A stretch of DNA of 38,625 nucleotides from a bacterium (GTDB taxonomy: Bacteria; SZUA-182; SZUA-191; JAJRXT01): assembly GCA_024276125.1 (NCBI GenBank), contig JAJRXT010000067.1:1-38625 (forward strand), given 5' to 3'. Under the pieces are notes generated by a model that was not told the origin of the DNA, made no database searches, and saw only the letters and a list, made by a program, of their open reading frames with translations. This document shows positions 7,067-16,551 of this stretch, piece by piece (within the stretch, counting starts at the first letter, position 1; each line of letters begins with the position of its first letter). The position numbers and the translations under genes were made by a program.

Positions 7067-8263
7067 CTACACTATATCCACAAGAGCTTTCTCGTCAATG
7101 CCTAAAAGGAATAAAATGGTATCTATGTTGCGTTGCGAAATACTGTAACTGGCCGCCTCGCGCACCTTTTTCTGGGCATTAAAGGCAATTCCCAAACCGG
7201 CCTGCTCAAGCATTAAGAGATCGTTTGCACCGTCGCCTATAGCAATTATCTGCTCTAATGATATGGATTCATTACGGGCAATCATCTGCAAAATATCCGC
7301 TTTTTTTTCGCTGTCTATAACGGCGCCGACTACGCGTCCGGTAAGCAGACCGTCTTTTACCTCTAATTTGTTGGCAAATGCGTAATCCAGCCCCAGGTCA
7401 TTTTTAAAGCGTGAGGTGAAAAAATCAAAGCCGCCGCTAATAACCGCTGTTTTATAACCCAATTTCTTTAATATACGGATAAATTTTTTAGCGCCGGGGG
7501 TAAAGGCTGCATTATCATATACCTGTTGAAGCAAACCGGTCTTCATTCCCTTTAATAAGGAAACTCGCTTGACTAAAGATTGCCTAAAATCAATTTCTCC
7601 GCCCATAGCGCTTTTGGTTATCTTAGCCACCTCGCGACCTACGCCGGCTAGTTTGGCTAATTCGTCTATAATCTCCATTTGAATTAATGTACTATCCAAA
7701 TCCATAACCACCAGACGCTTGGCTTTACGGTATATATTTTCCTTCTGCAAGGCAACATCTACCGGATAACGGGCGCTTATCCGTAATAGTTCCCGTCTTA
7801 ATTGAGAGACATTCACATTAGCGGAGGTGGAGACAATCATCTCCAGACAATTTCACCTGCCCTCGCTCAATTTTCCGATACGTTCTATGTTTACGCTCCT
7901 CTTAGCCAAAATACTGGAAATCTTGGCTATAACCCTGGCGGAAATATTCTCACCCACACAGGTTAAGGCGTAAGTAGAGATAGTAGTACGCGGCGTAAAA
8001 TCCTTATGCGATAATACGCTAAAATCCATGTCAAGCTCTAAGCGTTTGGCCTCGAATAAGAGTTCCTTGAGTACCGGTTTATGTTCTGCGCTGTTTTGGG
8101 TAAAATCCATCAATATGGTCAAAATTATAGTATTATGAATAACCACCTGCTCAATATCCATAATTTTGGTATGTGTCCGGGCAATAATTTGTGCCATAGC
8201 TGATACAATCCCTGGCGTATCCTTACCACTTATAGTAACTAATACTAAAGGTTTTTTCTCCAT
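7067..8263 (-). pseudogene. serB: Phosphoserine phosphatase with N-terminal ACT domains, interrupted by an in-frame TGA
   Basis: Last step of serine synthesis: hydrolysis of phosphoserine in the cytosol. The upstream part (8263-7856) encodes two ACT-type regulatory domains (TISGKDTPGIVSAMAQIIA; then CVGENISARVIAKISSILAK). The downstream part (from 7852) encodes the HAD phosphatase with the nucleophile motif MDLDSTLI, the VISGGF motif and IGDGANDLLML. A TGA at 7853-7855 separates them without any frame change: the reading GKLSEGR-stop-NCLEMIVS matches the continuous join of ACT-containing SerB proteins. Full length would be ~398 residues, normal for the two-ACT form. The start at 8263 has AAGGA upstream. 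If the stop is real, translation could restart at the ATG at 7840 to give an unregulated phosphatase; that is inference. Confidence 0.82.
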
Positions 8264-8284
8264 TAAAACATCCTTGTACAATTA

Positions 8285-8489
8285 TGTCATTCTGAGGCCG
8301 AAGGCCGAAGAATCTGCTCGCATATGCGTACAGATTCTTCACTTCACTTACGTTGCGTTCAGAATGACAATTTCTATGTTTCTGTGTTCGGGGTATCTTA
8401 CCCCGAAACACCTGACAGTGAGTAGTTTGTTTCGGCATGAGACATACCGAAACATAGATTCTTCGGCCTTACGGCCTTCAGAATGACAG
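8285..8489. repeat. Family B copy, family C pair and half family B copy
   Basis: 8285-8369 is a full family B core. About 8384-8410 and 8428-8454 are two family C palindromes joined by a short spacer with CCTGACAGTGAG. 8456-8489 is a right half of family B. The composite lies between serB and mqnL on the minus strand. Confidence 0.6.
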
Positions 8490-8508
8490 ACGGATAAATA
8501 GCCTTGCC

Positions 8509-10326
8509 TTAAACATCTATATCCAATTTATCCCAAATTGAATCTATCTTATCTATGGTTTTCTTATCCATATGTAATTCTTTCGGCCATTGCCTATGAT
8601 AGCCTTCTGAAGCATATTTTTTGGTTACATCAATGGTTATTTTACCATTATCATAAAACACCAAATCGCGGTTAGGATTAATATTATTAAACATCTTCCA
8701 GCCGACATAGGATAAATCATTAAGATCAGGGCAGTCATCCAATACCATGATTATATCAATATACGAAGAAGTATCATTTATCCAAATGGCCTTGGCGGTT
8801 TTAGCCGCTTGATGAGCCTGCGTTTTTTTAATAGACACCAGTAACATTTTCAATTTGGTATCGCTAAACGGAACAGCCGCACCCGTAATATCGGGAATAC
8901 CCCTTATAAGAGAGCTTACAGAGGGTATTTTTTGGTCTGTAGTTTTGAGCTTTACTCGTTTTGGTTCGCCGGATACGCGCTTGGTTATATCCAGTCCCAA
9001 CTTAGCGCCGTACAAGGGCTGCATAGCGGAATGATCCAGTACATCCAATATACCTTCAGTTAAGACTAAGTCTTGTTCTGGATCAAGATTATTAAGTAAA
9101 TGGCGTACAATCTGTTTATGGTTATAAACATCCATATCCTCATCCATTATAAGTAACATTTTGGAAAAACTCATCTGCCCCGTACCCCACAGGGCGCTCA
9201 TTAGTTTTCTGGCCTGATACGGATATCTTTTTTCTATGGATATAATACAGCAATTGTGAAAAGTACCCTCTTGGGGTAAGTCCATATTTACAATTTCAGG
9301 GTGCTGAGTCCTAAGCAGGGGTAAAAATATACTGGATGTGGCCTCAGCCATAAAGCAGTCTTCCATGGGCGGTTTACCCACAATAGTAGTAAAGTATACC
9401 GGTTTCTTTCTATGCGTAATGGCGGTTATATGAAATACCGGATAAGGCGCTTGTTCGGAATAATAACCCGTATGATCGCCGAATGGTCCTTCTGCGCGTG
9501 TTTCGCTTAAGTCAACATATCCCTCCAGTATATATTCCGCGCCGGCCGGCGCCTCCAAATCTATTGTCTTACACTTTACGAGTTCCACATTCTTTTGCCT
9601 AATAAAACCGGCCAGTAATAATTCATCTATTCCCTGCGGCATAGGGGCGGTAGCGGCAAATGTAACCACCGGATCAGCGCCTATGGCGACTGCTGCCGGC
9701 ATCCTTTTACCGGCCTTGCGGTATTCGTGATAATTTGCGGCGCCGTCTTTATGTATATGCCAGTGCATACCGGTAGTCTTTGCGTCATATACCTGCATGC
9801 GGTACATACCCACATTGCGTCTGCCGGTAGACAGGCTTTTGGTAAAGACCGCCGGAAAGGTAATGAATCTGCCGGCATCATGCGGCCAGCATTGTAATAC
9901 TGGTATTTTTCGTATATCTATATCATCTCCGGTTAGAACCACCTGCTGAGACGGCGCTGATTTTACTGTTTTGGGCGGAAATTTTCTGAAACTAAACAAC
10001 TTAGCTAATAACGAGCATCTATCCCCTATGCTTTCAGGCGGGGATAACTCTAATAATCCCTGTATATCGCAGGCAATATCATCTAAATGTTCTACGCCTA
10101 AAGACATGCGCATGCGCTTTTTACTGCCGTAAGCATTTATTAAAACCGGCGCATCATAGCCGATTACATTTTCAAATAAAAGCGCCCTACCCTCTTTTTT
10201 TATAAATCTATCAGCTATTTCGGTTATTTCTAAAACCGGTGATACCGGATGCTTTATACGTAAAAGCTCACCTTCGGCCTCCAAGCGTGAAATAAAATCA
10301 CCCAAACCGTCATATGTAGTTCTCAT
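8509..10326 (-). CDS. mqnL: UbiD-family menaquinone biosynthesis decarboxylase (futalosine pathway)
   Basis: A 605-residue UbiD-family enzyme, the usual length for the menaquinone-type decarboxylase that removes the ring carboxylate of the prenylated 1,4-dihydroxy-6-naphthoate derivative. It needs prenylated FMN, made by a UbiX-type partner that is not in the window. Supporting motifs are RRNVGMYRMQVYD and TGMHWHIHKDGA (cofactor region, about residues 167-192), RAEGPFGDHTGYYS (catalytic Glu region, about 281-294) and QEGTFHNCCIISI. The start MRTTYDGLGDFISRLE is typical. The assignment to menaquinone rather than ubiquinone rests on the mqn genes 2-9 kb away and on the long C-terminal form. It is on the opposite strand to the main mqn run. 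Confidence 0.87.
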   Translation of the reverse strand: MRTTYDGLGDFISRLEAEGELLRIKHPVSPVLEITEIADRFIKKEGRALLFENVIGYDAPVLINAYGSKKRMRMSLGVEHLDDIACDIQGLLELSPPESIGDRCSLLAKLFSFRKFPPKTVKSAPSQQVVLTGDDIDIRKIPVLQCWPHDAGRFITFPAVFTKSLSTGRRNVGMYRMQVYDAKTTGMHWHIHKDGAANYHEYRKAGKRMPAAVAIGADPVVTFAATAPMPQGIDELLLAGFIRQKNVELVKCKTIDLEAPAGAEYILEGYVDLSETRAEGPFGDHTGYYSEQAPYPVFHITAITHRKKPVYFTTIVGKPPMEDCFMAEATSSIFLPLLRTQHPEIVNMDLPQEGTFHNCCIISIEKRYPYQARKLMSALWGTGQMSFSKMLLIMDEDMDVYNHKQIVRHLLNNLDPEQDLVLTEGILDVLDHSAMQPLYGAKLGLDITKRVSGEPKRVKLKTTDQKIPSVSSLIRGIPDITGAAVPFSDTKLKMLLVSIKKTQAHQAAKTAKAIWINDTSSYIDIIMVLDDCPDLNDLSYVGWKMFNNINPNRDLVFYDNGKITIDVTKKYASEGYHRQWPKELHMDKKTIDKIDSIWDKLDIDV

Positions 10327-10348
10327 TATGTTGTTTTTCCTGTTACAT

Positions 10349-10706
10349 CGTCATTCTGAGACCGAAGGCCGAAGAATCTCTTTGCGTACGGATGCAGGAG
10401 ATTCTTCACAGCGCTTACGCTTCGTTCAGAATGACGGGTATATAAAACCAAATATTTTGTATGTTGTATGTTTCGGGGTGGGACACCCCGAAAGCCTGTT
10501 AATAACAAATTGTTTGCTGGGGGTGGTTTCGGGATGAGACATCCCGAAACATAAACCATAGCTGTCATTCTGAGGCCGAAGGCCGAAGAATCTCTTTGCG
10601 TACGGATGCAGGAGATTCTTCACAGCGCTTACGCTTCGTTCAGAATGACAGACAGCTAATGTCTTTTTTAGTACAGTACATTCTTAAGTCAACAGCATTG
10701 GGGTAA
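10349..10706. repeat. Two near-identical family B copies flanking a family C pair
   Basis: 10349-10437 and 10562-10651 are the same family B core in the same orientation with only about three differences, a sign of recent duplication. Between them, 10469-10494 and 10526-10551 are family C palindromes. A family B outer end (TTAAGTCAACAGCATTGGGG) follows at about 10684. No gene is seen in the 10327-10721 gap. Confidence 0.65.
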
Positions 10707-10721
10707 TACTACAGTCGGTTA

Positions 10722-12080
10722 TTACAAAGAAACCGCTTTATATTCTGATAATTTATCTAATATGATTTTTTTAATCTCCTCAAGTCCAGCCTCAGTATCC
10801 GATTCAAAACGCAGTACCAGTACGGGTTGGGTGTTTGAGGCTCTAACCAGACCCCAGCCGTCAGGAAAGACCACTCTTGCCCCGTCCACCTCGATTACTT
10901 CATATTTACTCTTAAAATAAGCCTTAACCTCACTTATAATACGGAATTTTTCACTATCTGCGCATTCAACGCGTATCTCCGGCGTAGAGTAAGTTTTGGG
11001 TACATCAGAAAGCATGGCAGATAATGGCTTATCGCTATCAGCCAGTATCTGCAATACGCGGCAGGAGGCATATACAGCATCATCATAGCCGAAGTAATTA
11101 TCGGCAAAAAACATATGTCCGCTCATTTCACCGGCTAATTCCGCTTTTTCATCCTTCATTTTTTTCTTTATAAGCGAATGCCCTGTACGCCACATAATCG
11201 GTCTTCCGCCGTGTTTTTTAATATCCTCCCCCAAGGTTTTAGAGCATTTTACCTCAAAAATAATGGTACTGTCCGGTTTGCGGGATAAAATCTCCCGGGA
11301 ATAGAGGATCATCAATTGATCGCCCCAAAGAATATTACCCGCATTATCAACTATACCGATGCGATCGGCATCCCCGTCATAGGCTATACCTACATCAGCT
11401 TTTTGTTGTTTTACGGTATTTATCAAATCTGTCAGGTATTTAGGTACGGTTGGGTCAGGATGATGATTAGGGAAATTACCGTCCGGCTCGCAATATAATT
11501 CCGTAAGCTCACAGCCAAGTTCTTTAATCAATTGCGGAGCCAGTATACCGCCGGAGCCGTTACCGCAATCAAGCGCCACTTTTAGCTTGCGCTTTAGGTG
11601 TATTTTTTCTTTTACCATATCAATATAGGAGCGTATCAGATCGGCTTTAGTAACTTTACCATTGCCGGAAAGAAAATTACCTGATTCGATAATTTGCCTA
11701 ACCTTCTGTATTTGTTCGCCGTATAAAGTAGTATGACCCACGCACAATTTAAAGCCGTTAAATTCGGGCGGATTATGGCTGCCTGTTATCATCACTCCGC
11801 CGTCAGGATTTAACTTAAATAAAGAATAATAAAGCAACGGCGAGGTAGACAGCCCAATTTGAATTACATTACAGCCGGTAGAGATAAGCCCTTGCGTTAT
11901 GGCATTACAAAAATCAACAGAGCTTAAGCGTATATCATAGCCTACTGTAAGCGTTTTAGTTTGTCCGTCGCCTTGTATATAGGTACCAAAAGCCTTTCCG
12001 ATTAATTCTACCAGTTCAGAGGTAAGATCACTGCCTACAATCCCCCGGATATCATATTCTCTAAAAATATGCTGATTCAT
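10722..12080 (-). CDS. Phosphomannomutase/phosphoglucomutase
   Basis: A 452-residue alpha-D-phosphohexomutase that interconverts hexose 6- and 1-phosphates for polysaccharide or LPS precursors. It has the N-terminal FREYDIRGIVG, the catalytic phosphoserine loop MITGSHNPPEFNGFKL, the metal loop YDGDADRIGI, the sugar-binding GEMSGHMFF and the C-terminal phosphate loop RASNTQPVLVLRFE. Length and motif order match the bacterial PMM/PGM (ManB/AlgC) group, whose sugar preference cannot be read from sequence. I place the start at the ATG at 12080 because it has AGGAGA at ideal spacing. An in-frame upstream start at 12119 would add 13 residues without a ribosome site. Confidence 0.88.
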   Translation of the reverse strand: MNQHIFREYDIRGIVGSDLTSELVELIGKAFGTYIQGDGQTKTLTVGYDIRLSSVDFCNAITQGLISTGCNVIQIGLSTSPLLYYSLFKLNPDGGVMITGSHNPPEFNGFKLCVGHTTLYGEQIQKVRQIIESGNFLSGNGKVTKADLIRSYIDMVKEKIHLKRKLKVALDCGNGSGGILAPQLIKELGCELTELYCEPDGNFPNHHPDPTVPKYLTDLINTVKQQKADVGIAYDGDADRIGIVDNAGNILWGDQLMILYSREILSRKPDSTIIFEVKCSKTLGEDIKKHGGRPIMWRTGHSLIKKKMKDEKAELAGEMSGHMFFADNYFGYDDAVYASCRVLQILADSDKPLSAMLSDVPKTYSTPEIRVECADSEKFRIISEVKAYFKSKYEVIEVDGARVVFPDGWGLVRASNTQPVLVLRFESDTEAGLEEIKKIILDKLSEYKAVSL

Positions 12081-12467
12081 TATTTCTCCTATCGTATGTT
12101 TTATTGACAAAACAAACATGGTAATGTTAACTTGTTATATCTGATTTATATCTTTAGTTATTATGCACTGTTTATAGAGATGTATTTTCCAATTCAATTT
12201 AACATGTACGGCTATTTACTGTCAAAATAAAAATAAGCCTATGGCCTTCTTGCCATAAATGTATCCCAAAGCTGGTATTAAAAATTTTAAGAATCGTTCC
12301 TAAAAATTTACAGATTTTACCTAATCGGTTGATATTATTCATTGTAACCGATATGTAAGCAACAGGCATGTTATTTGCAAAATATAGTGACGTTATTTAA
12401 ATATTAAACGCATTTGGTATACAAGACAATTAAGTATTTTCATATCAGTAAAAAAACGGAGTAAATT
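12081..12467. other. AT-rich divergent intergenic region without repeats
   Basis: This is one of the few long gaps free of the window's repeat families. It must hold the divergent promoters for the mutase gene and for mqnP. On the plus strand, TTGATA at about 12329 with TATGTA 17 bases later is a weak candidate for mqnP. No reading frame of note. Confidence 0.4.
12197..12225 (-). promoter_or_regulatory. Predicted promoter for the phosphohexomutase gene
   Basis: Minus strand: TTGACA (12220-12225), 17 bases, TTAAAT (12197-12202). This implies a leader of about 110 bases before the ATG at 12080. Confidence 0.45.
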
Positions 12468-13373
12468 ATGCAACAGAGTCAATCTCAAACCACGGTTCAG
12501 TCGTGGTCATTATATAATATATGGGAAAAAACCAAAATAATAGGCGATATGGTAAAGTTGCCGCATACGGTTTTTGCCTTACCTATGGCTTATGTGGCTG
12601 CCATACTTTCTGTGGGCGTCTGGCCGGGGTTTGATAAAATGATATTAATAACATTGGCTATGATTGGAATCCGTAATGGAGCTATGGCCTTTAACCGACT
12701 AGCCGATGCCCAATATGACGCTAAAAATCCCCGAACAGCCGGACGCGCTATTCCGGCGGGATTAGTCACTCCTGCGCAAGTGATGGTTTTTGTAGTATTT
12801 TGTGCGGTATTATTTTTAGTATCAGCCTATTTTTTAAATCCACTGGCTTTTGCCATATCTCCGCTGGCCTTAGCCGCAGTTTACAGCTATTCATATGCTA
12901 AGCGCTTTACCCCGTATTCGCATGTGTTTTTAGGATTTTGCTTGGGCGGAGCGCCTATTGGCGCATGGGTTGGCGTTACCGGTAAACTGGAGGCGCTACC
13001 CATAGTTTTAAGCCTTGCTATTACATTATGGGTGGCCGGTTTTGATATTTTATATTCTTGTCAGGATATGGAATTTGACCGCAAGGCAGGCCTTCATTCC
13101 ATACCGCAAAGATTCGGCTTAGCTAAAGCTCTTAGAATATCTTCTGTTTTACATCTGTTTACCTTTATATGTCTGCTTATAGTTATGTATATGGCCGATT
13201 TAGGTCTTATCTTCGGTATTGGTTTGCTCGTAATCGGCGGTTTGTTAATTTATGAACATATATTGGTAAAACCGGATGACTTATCGCGGATTAAACTGGC
13301 TTTTTGTACCGTAAACGGCATTATAAGTATATCGCTTTTGGTATTCACCATAGCGGATGTTTTTTTATTTTAA
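12468..13373 (+). CDS. mqnP: UbiA-family polyprenyltransferase of the futalosine pathway
   Basis: A 301-residue integral membrane prenyltransferase. It has the first Asp-rich motif NRLADAQYDAKNPRT (about residues 76-90) and the second QDMEFDRKAGLHSIP (about 201-215), both diagnostic of UbiA-type enzymes, and roughly eight hydrophobic segments. It attaches the polyprenyl chain to the naphthoate ring. The opening KIIGDMVKLPHTVFALPMAY is typical of MqnP-type sequences. The first ~20 residues are a polar extension of no clear role. The start follows CGGAG. It heads the plus-strand mqn cluster and is followed after about 130 bases by mqnE. Confidence 0.87.
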   Translation: MQQSQSQTTVQSWSLYNIWEKTKIIGDMVKLPHTVFALPMAYVAAILSVGVWPGFDKMILITLAMIGIRNGAMAFNRLADAQYDAKNPRTAGRAIPAGLVTPAQVMVFVVFCAVLFLVSAYFLNPLAFAISPLALAAVYSYSYAKRFTPYSHVFLGFCLGGAPIGAWVGVTGKLEALPIVLSLAITLWVAGFDILYSCQDMEFDRKAGLHSIPQRFGLAKALRISSVLHLFTFICLLIVMYMADLGLIFGIGLLVIGGLLIYEHILVKPDDLSRIKLAFCTVNGIISISLLVFTIADVFLF

Positions 13374-13501
13374 CAGTATAAGGAAATCCAATTTTAAGAA
13401 CAAAGTAAATGCGGATTTTAAAACCCGCCCCCCGCTGATCTAAAGGTTGGCAGCTACAGGAATGCACCACAAGGTGCGATATGTTAATAGGTAAGATTGT
13501 A

Positions 13502-14604
13502 ATGGACAAAAAAATAAATAAACTGGGTATATTCAGGCGCATAGAAAAGAAAATAACATCAGACGGGCGCCTGTCTTTTGAAGACGGATTGGCATTGTTT
13601 CAATCAAATGATTTACACCGAATCGGTTATCTGGCTATCTAGTACGTGAGAGAAAAAACTCTCGCCGGGCGTATTTTATTGTAAACCGACATATAAACTA
13701 TACTAATATCTGTAAAAACGGCTGTAAATTTTGCGCTTTCAGTAAAAAAGAGGATGAGCAGGGCGCCTATACCATGAGCTTGGATGATATATTAAAGCGG
13801 GCATCTGAAGGTACGAACAGCGCTTATGTTAAAGAATTTCATATTGTAGGCGGGTTAAATACCGCCCTGCCCTTCAGCTATTATCTGGATATGTTATCCG
13901 CTCTAAAAGAAAAATTCCCTAATGTACACATACAGGCCTTTACCGCAGTAGAAATAGCTTATCTGGCGGAATTATCCGGTTTATCAACAAAAAACACCCT
14001 GCTGGCTTTAAAAGAAGCCGGGCTAGGTTCTCTGCCGGGAGGTGGAGCCGAAGTCTTCAGCAAACGCTTGCGGGGCGAGCTTTGCGCTGAAAAATTATCT
14101 GCGGAGGGCTGGCTTTCTGTAATGCGGCAGACTCATGCTTTGGGCTTGCGCAGTAATGCTACTATGCTGTACGGGCATTTAGAAAGCTACGGGGAACGCT
14201 TACAGCATTTAATAGCGCTGCGCGACTTACAAGATGAGACTGGAGGTTTTATGTCATTTATTCCTTTGGCCTTTCATCCTAAGAATACCGATCTTAACAC
14301 ACGTCCAATGACTACCGGTCTTGATGATCTTAAAACATTGGCTATATCACGGTTGATGCTGGATAATTTTACTCATATTAAAGCCTTTTGGATTATGCTG
14401 GGAGAGGCTTTAGCTCAGATTTCATTATCTTTTGGGGTGGATGATTTAGACGGTACGGTGGTTGAGGAAAAAATCACTCATGCAGCAGGCGCTGTAACTT
14501 CGCAATTATTAACCCGCAAGCAGCTTATACGACTTATACGCGAAGCCGGTTATCTGCCGGTAGAGCGCGACACCCTTTATGTACAGCAAAGGGAGGTAGC
14601 CTGA
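13502..14604 (+). pseudogene. mqnE: Aminodeoxyfutalosine synthase (radical SAM), with a single-base frameshift
   Basis: Second futalosine-pathway step: adds an adenosyl radical to the MqnA product. The 5' part (from 13502) reads KKITSDGRLSFEDGLALF and ends LHRIGYLAI at a TAG at 13640. From about 13639 the next frame continues LVRERKN and VNRHINYTNIC, then the [4Fe-4S] motif CKNGCKFC (CxxxCxxC) and EFHIVGGLN. The two parts join cleanly as MqnE if one base is missing near 13634-13640. The C-terminal part runs through LPGGGAEVF and LQDETGGFMSFIPLAFHP without lesion. An alternative ATG at 13481 has AAGGTG upstream. Expected full length is about 367 residues. If the shift is real, the enzyme is lost or needs frameshifting. 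mqnA starts 4 bases after its stop. Confidence 0.85.
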
Positions 14605-14607
14605 TTT

Positions 14608-15405
14608 ATGGATACTGCTGCAAGAATTGGTATTGTGCCTTATCTTAATGTTAAACCGGTGGTTTATCCATTATTAACCGGTGAGATAAAACATAATTTT
14701 ACCATAATAAAGGATCCTCCGGCTAATTTAGCGCGAGCGCTTAGCCGTAAAGAATTGGATATTGCTTTTATACCGGCTATAGAATATGCCAGAGGCGATA
14801 ATTACCGTATTATTCCTGAAATTGCCATATCTTCCATGGGGTCGGTAAAAAGCGTACTATTATATAGTAAAGAGCAGCCCTCTAAAATAACCAGCGTAGC
14901 TTTAGATGAATCATCGCGTACATCGGCTGCGCTGGTTAAAATATTACTGCCTTACTGTTTTGGAGTTCGTCCTAAATACTCTACCTTACCGCCTAAGCTT
15001 AATGCTATGTTATCTTGTGCTGATGCTGCGCTGTTAATAGGAGATCAAGCCCTGCTTGTTCCGCGTAACGGCTATCATTGTATTGATTTAGGCGCGCTGT
15101 GGCAGGCTTATACCGGATTGGGATTCGTCTTTGCGTTTTTTGTGGTACGAGCCGGTTTTAATGCTGATGAGGCGGTAAGCATTATGTGCGAATCAAAGAA
15201 AAGAGGACTTAAACAAATCCCTGAAATTGCCCGTTGCGAGGCAGCCAAGTTAGGGCTTCCAGTTAAAGTATGTTTAGATTATTTAAGCAGACGTATACAC
15301 TATGACTTGGGGAAAAAAGAACTGGAGGCTCTAAAGCGTTTTTATAAACTTGCCGGTAAAGAGGAATTAATCTCTAAGGAGGTGTCATTAAAATTTTACC
15401 ATTAA
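14608..15405 (+). CDS. mqnA: Chorismate dehydratase, first futalosine-pathway enzyme
   Basis: A 265-residue protein of the periplasmic-binding-like fold used by MqnA, which converts chorismate to 3-enolpyruvylbenzoate in the cytosol. Typical features are IGIVPYLNVKPVVYPL at the N-terminus, DIAFIPAIEYAR, the VALDESSRTSAALVK block (about residues 97-111), AALLIGDQALL and LGALWQAYTGLGFVFAFFVV. The ATG has GGGAGGT placed inside the end of mqnE, so translation is probably coupled to it. Its last codons AAG GAG GTG serve in turn as the ribosome site for mqnC. Confidence 0.9.
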   Translation: MDTAARIGIVPYLNVKPVVYPLLTGEIKHNFTIIKDPPANLARALSRKELDIAFIPAIEYARGDNYRIIPEIAISSMGSVKSVLLYSKEQPSKITSVALDESSRTSAALVKILLPYCFGVRPKYSTLPPKLNAMLSCADAALLIGDQALLVPRNGYHCIDLGALWQAYTGLGFVFAFFVVRAGFNADEAVSIMCESKKRGLKQIPEIARCEAAKLGLPVKVCLDYLSRRIHYDLGKKELEALKRFYKLAGKEELISKEVSLKFYH

Positions 15406-16511
15406 ATCGCTATAGTCCGGTATACCCAATTTTAAAGCGCGTATTGGATGGAGACAGAATAGGCGCCAAAGAAGGCGAATTATTGCTCTACCATGGGGAT
15501 TTGATTTCCTTGGGATATACAGCCAGTGAATTGATGCTGCGCAAGAATAGGCGCGGGATGATTAGCTATCATATCACTCGAAACATTAATTATACCAATA
15601 TTTGTATGGCCGGCTGTCGTTTTTGCGCCTTTTATAAACCGCTTGGTCATCCGCAGGCTTATGTACTTTCCATAGATGAGGTTATAAATAAAGCGCAGGA
15701 GGTAATAGCGCAAGGAGCAAAACATATACTGCTTCAGGGCGGGTTGCATCCAAAGCTTGACTTAACATATTTTTGCAGATTGTTCAGCCGGCTTAAAGAA
15801 AATATGGATATACATATTCACGCTCTTTCTCCGCCAGAAATTGTACACCTGTCTAATCTTTGCGGGCTTAGCGTAAGTCAGGTACTGATAAAATTAATAA
15901 ATGCGGGGCTGGATTCTATGCCGGGAGGAGGAGCTGAAATATTGGCTCACCGCGTAAGACAAAGATTAAGCCCGAATAAGTGTACCGCCAGCCAGTGGCT
16001 GGAAGTGATGGCTTGCGCTCATAATTTGGGGTTGCCGACGACTGCGACTATGATGTTTGGGCATATTGAATCATATGCCGATCGGATAAATCATTTGATG
16101 AATTTACGCAATTTGCAGGATGAGACCGGCGGATTTACCGCTTTTATTCCATGGAGTTATCAACCGGGCAATACATCTTTAGGCGGACATGCGGCGAGCG
16201 CTGCGGAATATTTACGCACCTTGGCGGTATGTAGAATCATATTGGATAATTTTCCCTTAATTCAAGCGTCAATTGTCACTCAAGGTTTAAAAATTGCTCA
16301 AATAGCCTTAAAATTCGGGGCTAATGATATCGGCGAGGTTATGCTTGAAGAAAACGTAGTAAAAGCTACAGGTTTGGAAAATAAAAGCTCACTTAGCGAG
16401 CTTTTGCGTTTAATTGAAGATTTGGGATATATTCCGCAGTTGCGTCAGTCAGTTAGTTTTAAACAAAGCAATAATGACTTTAAAAAATGTTTGGGCGGCG
16501 GTTATTTGTAG
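15387..16511 (+). CDS. mqnC: Cyclic dehypoxanthinylfutalosine synthase (radical SAM), likely ATT start
   Basis: A radical SAM enzyme that cyclises dehypoxanthine futalosine. It shows INYTNICMAGCRFCAFYKPLG (split here as NYTNIC and MAGCRFCAFY, CxxxCxxC), EAYVLS-like QAYVLSIDEV, LLQGGLHPKL, IHIHALSPPEI and PGGGAEIL, and it ends like MqnC. The conserved N-terminus SPVYPILKRVLDGDRIG begins before the first standard start (TTG at 15444). The only start well placed behind the strong AAGGAGGTG (15375-15383) is ATT at 15387, giving 374 residues, normal for MqnC, and a 19-base overlap with mqnA. The start is inference; the gene identity is firm. Confidence 0.85.
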   Translation: MKILPLNRYSPVYPILKRVLDGDRIGAKEGELLLYHGDLISLGYTASELMLRKNRRGMISYHITRNINYTNICMAGCRFCAFYKPLGHPQAYVLSIDEVINKAQEVIAQGAKHILLQGGLHPKLDLTYFCRLFSRLKENMDIHIHALSPPEIVHLSNLCGLSVSQVLIKLINAGLDSMPGGGAEILAHRVRQRLSPNKCTASQWLEVMACAHNLGLPTTATMMFGHIESYADRINHLMNLRNLQDETGGFTAFIPWSYQPGNTSLGGHAASAAEYLRTLAVCRIILDNFPLIQASIVTQGLKIAQIALKFGANDIGEVMLEENVVKATGLENKSSLSELLRLIEDLGYIPQLRQSVSFKQSNNDFKKCLGGGYL

Positions 16512-16551
16512 GCAGTAATTAAATATGAGTATGTATATTGGAGGTTGAAAA

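Noticed and set aside
7853-7855. Selenocysteine insertion at the in-frame TGA codons
   Set aside because: Neither site corresponds to a redox or catalytic Cys in the family and I saw no convincing SECIS-like hairpin directly downstream.
8285-10651. CRISPR array
   Set aside because: The repeats are palindromic, of mixed families, with irregular spacing and no uniform spacers; no cas genes.
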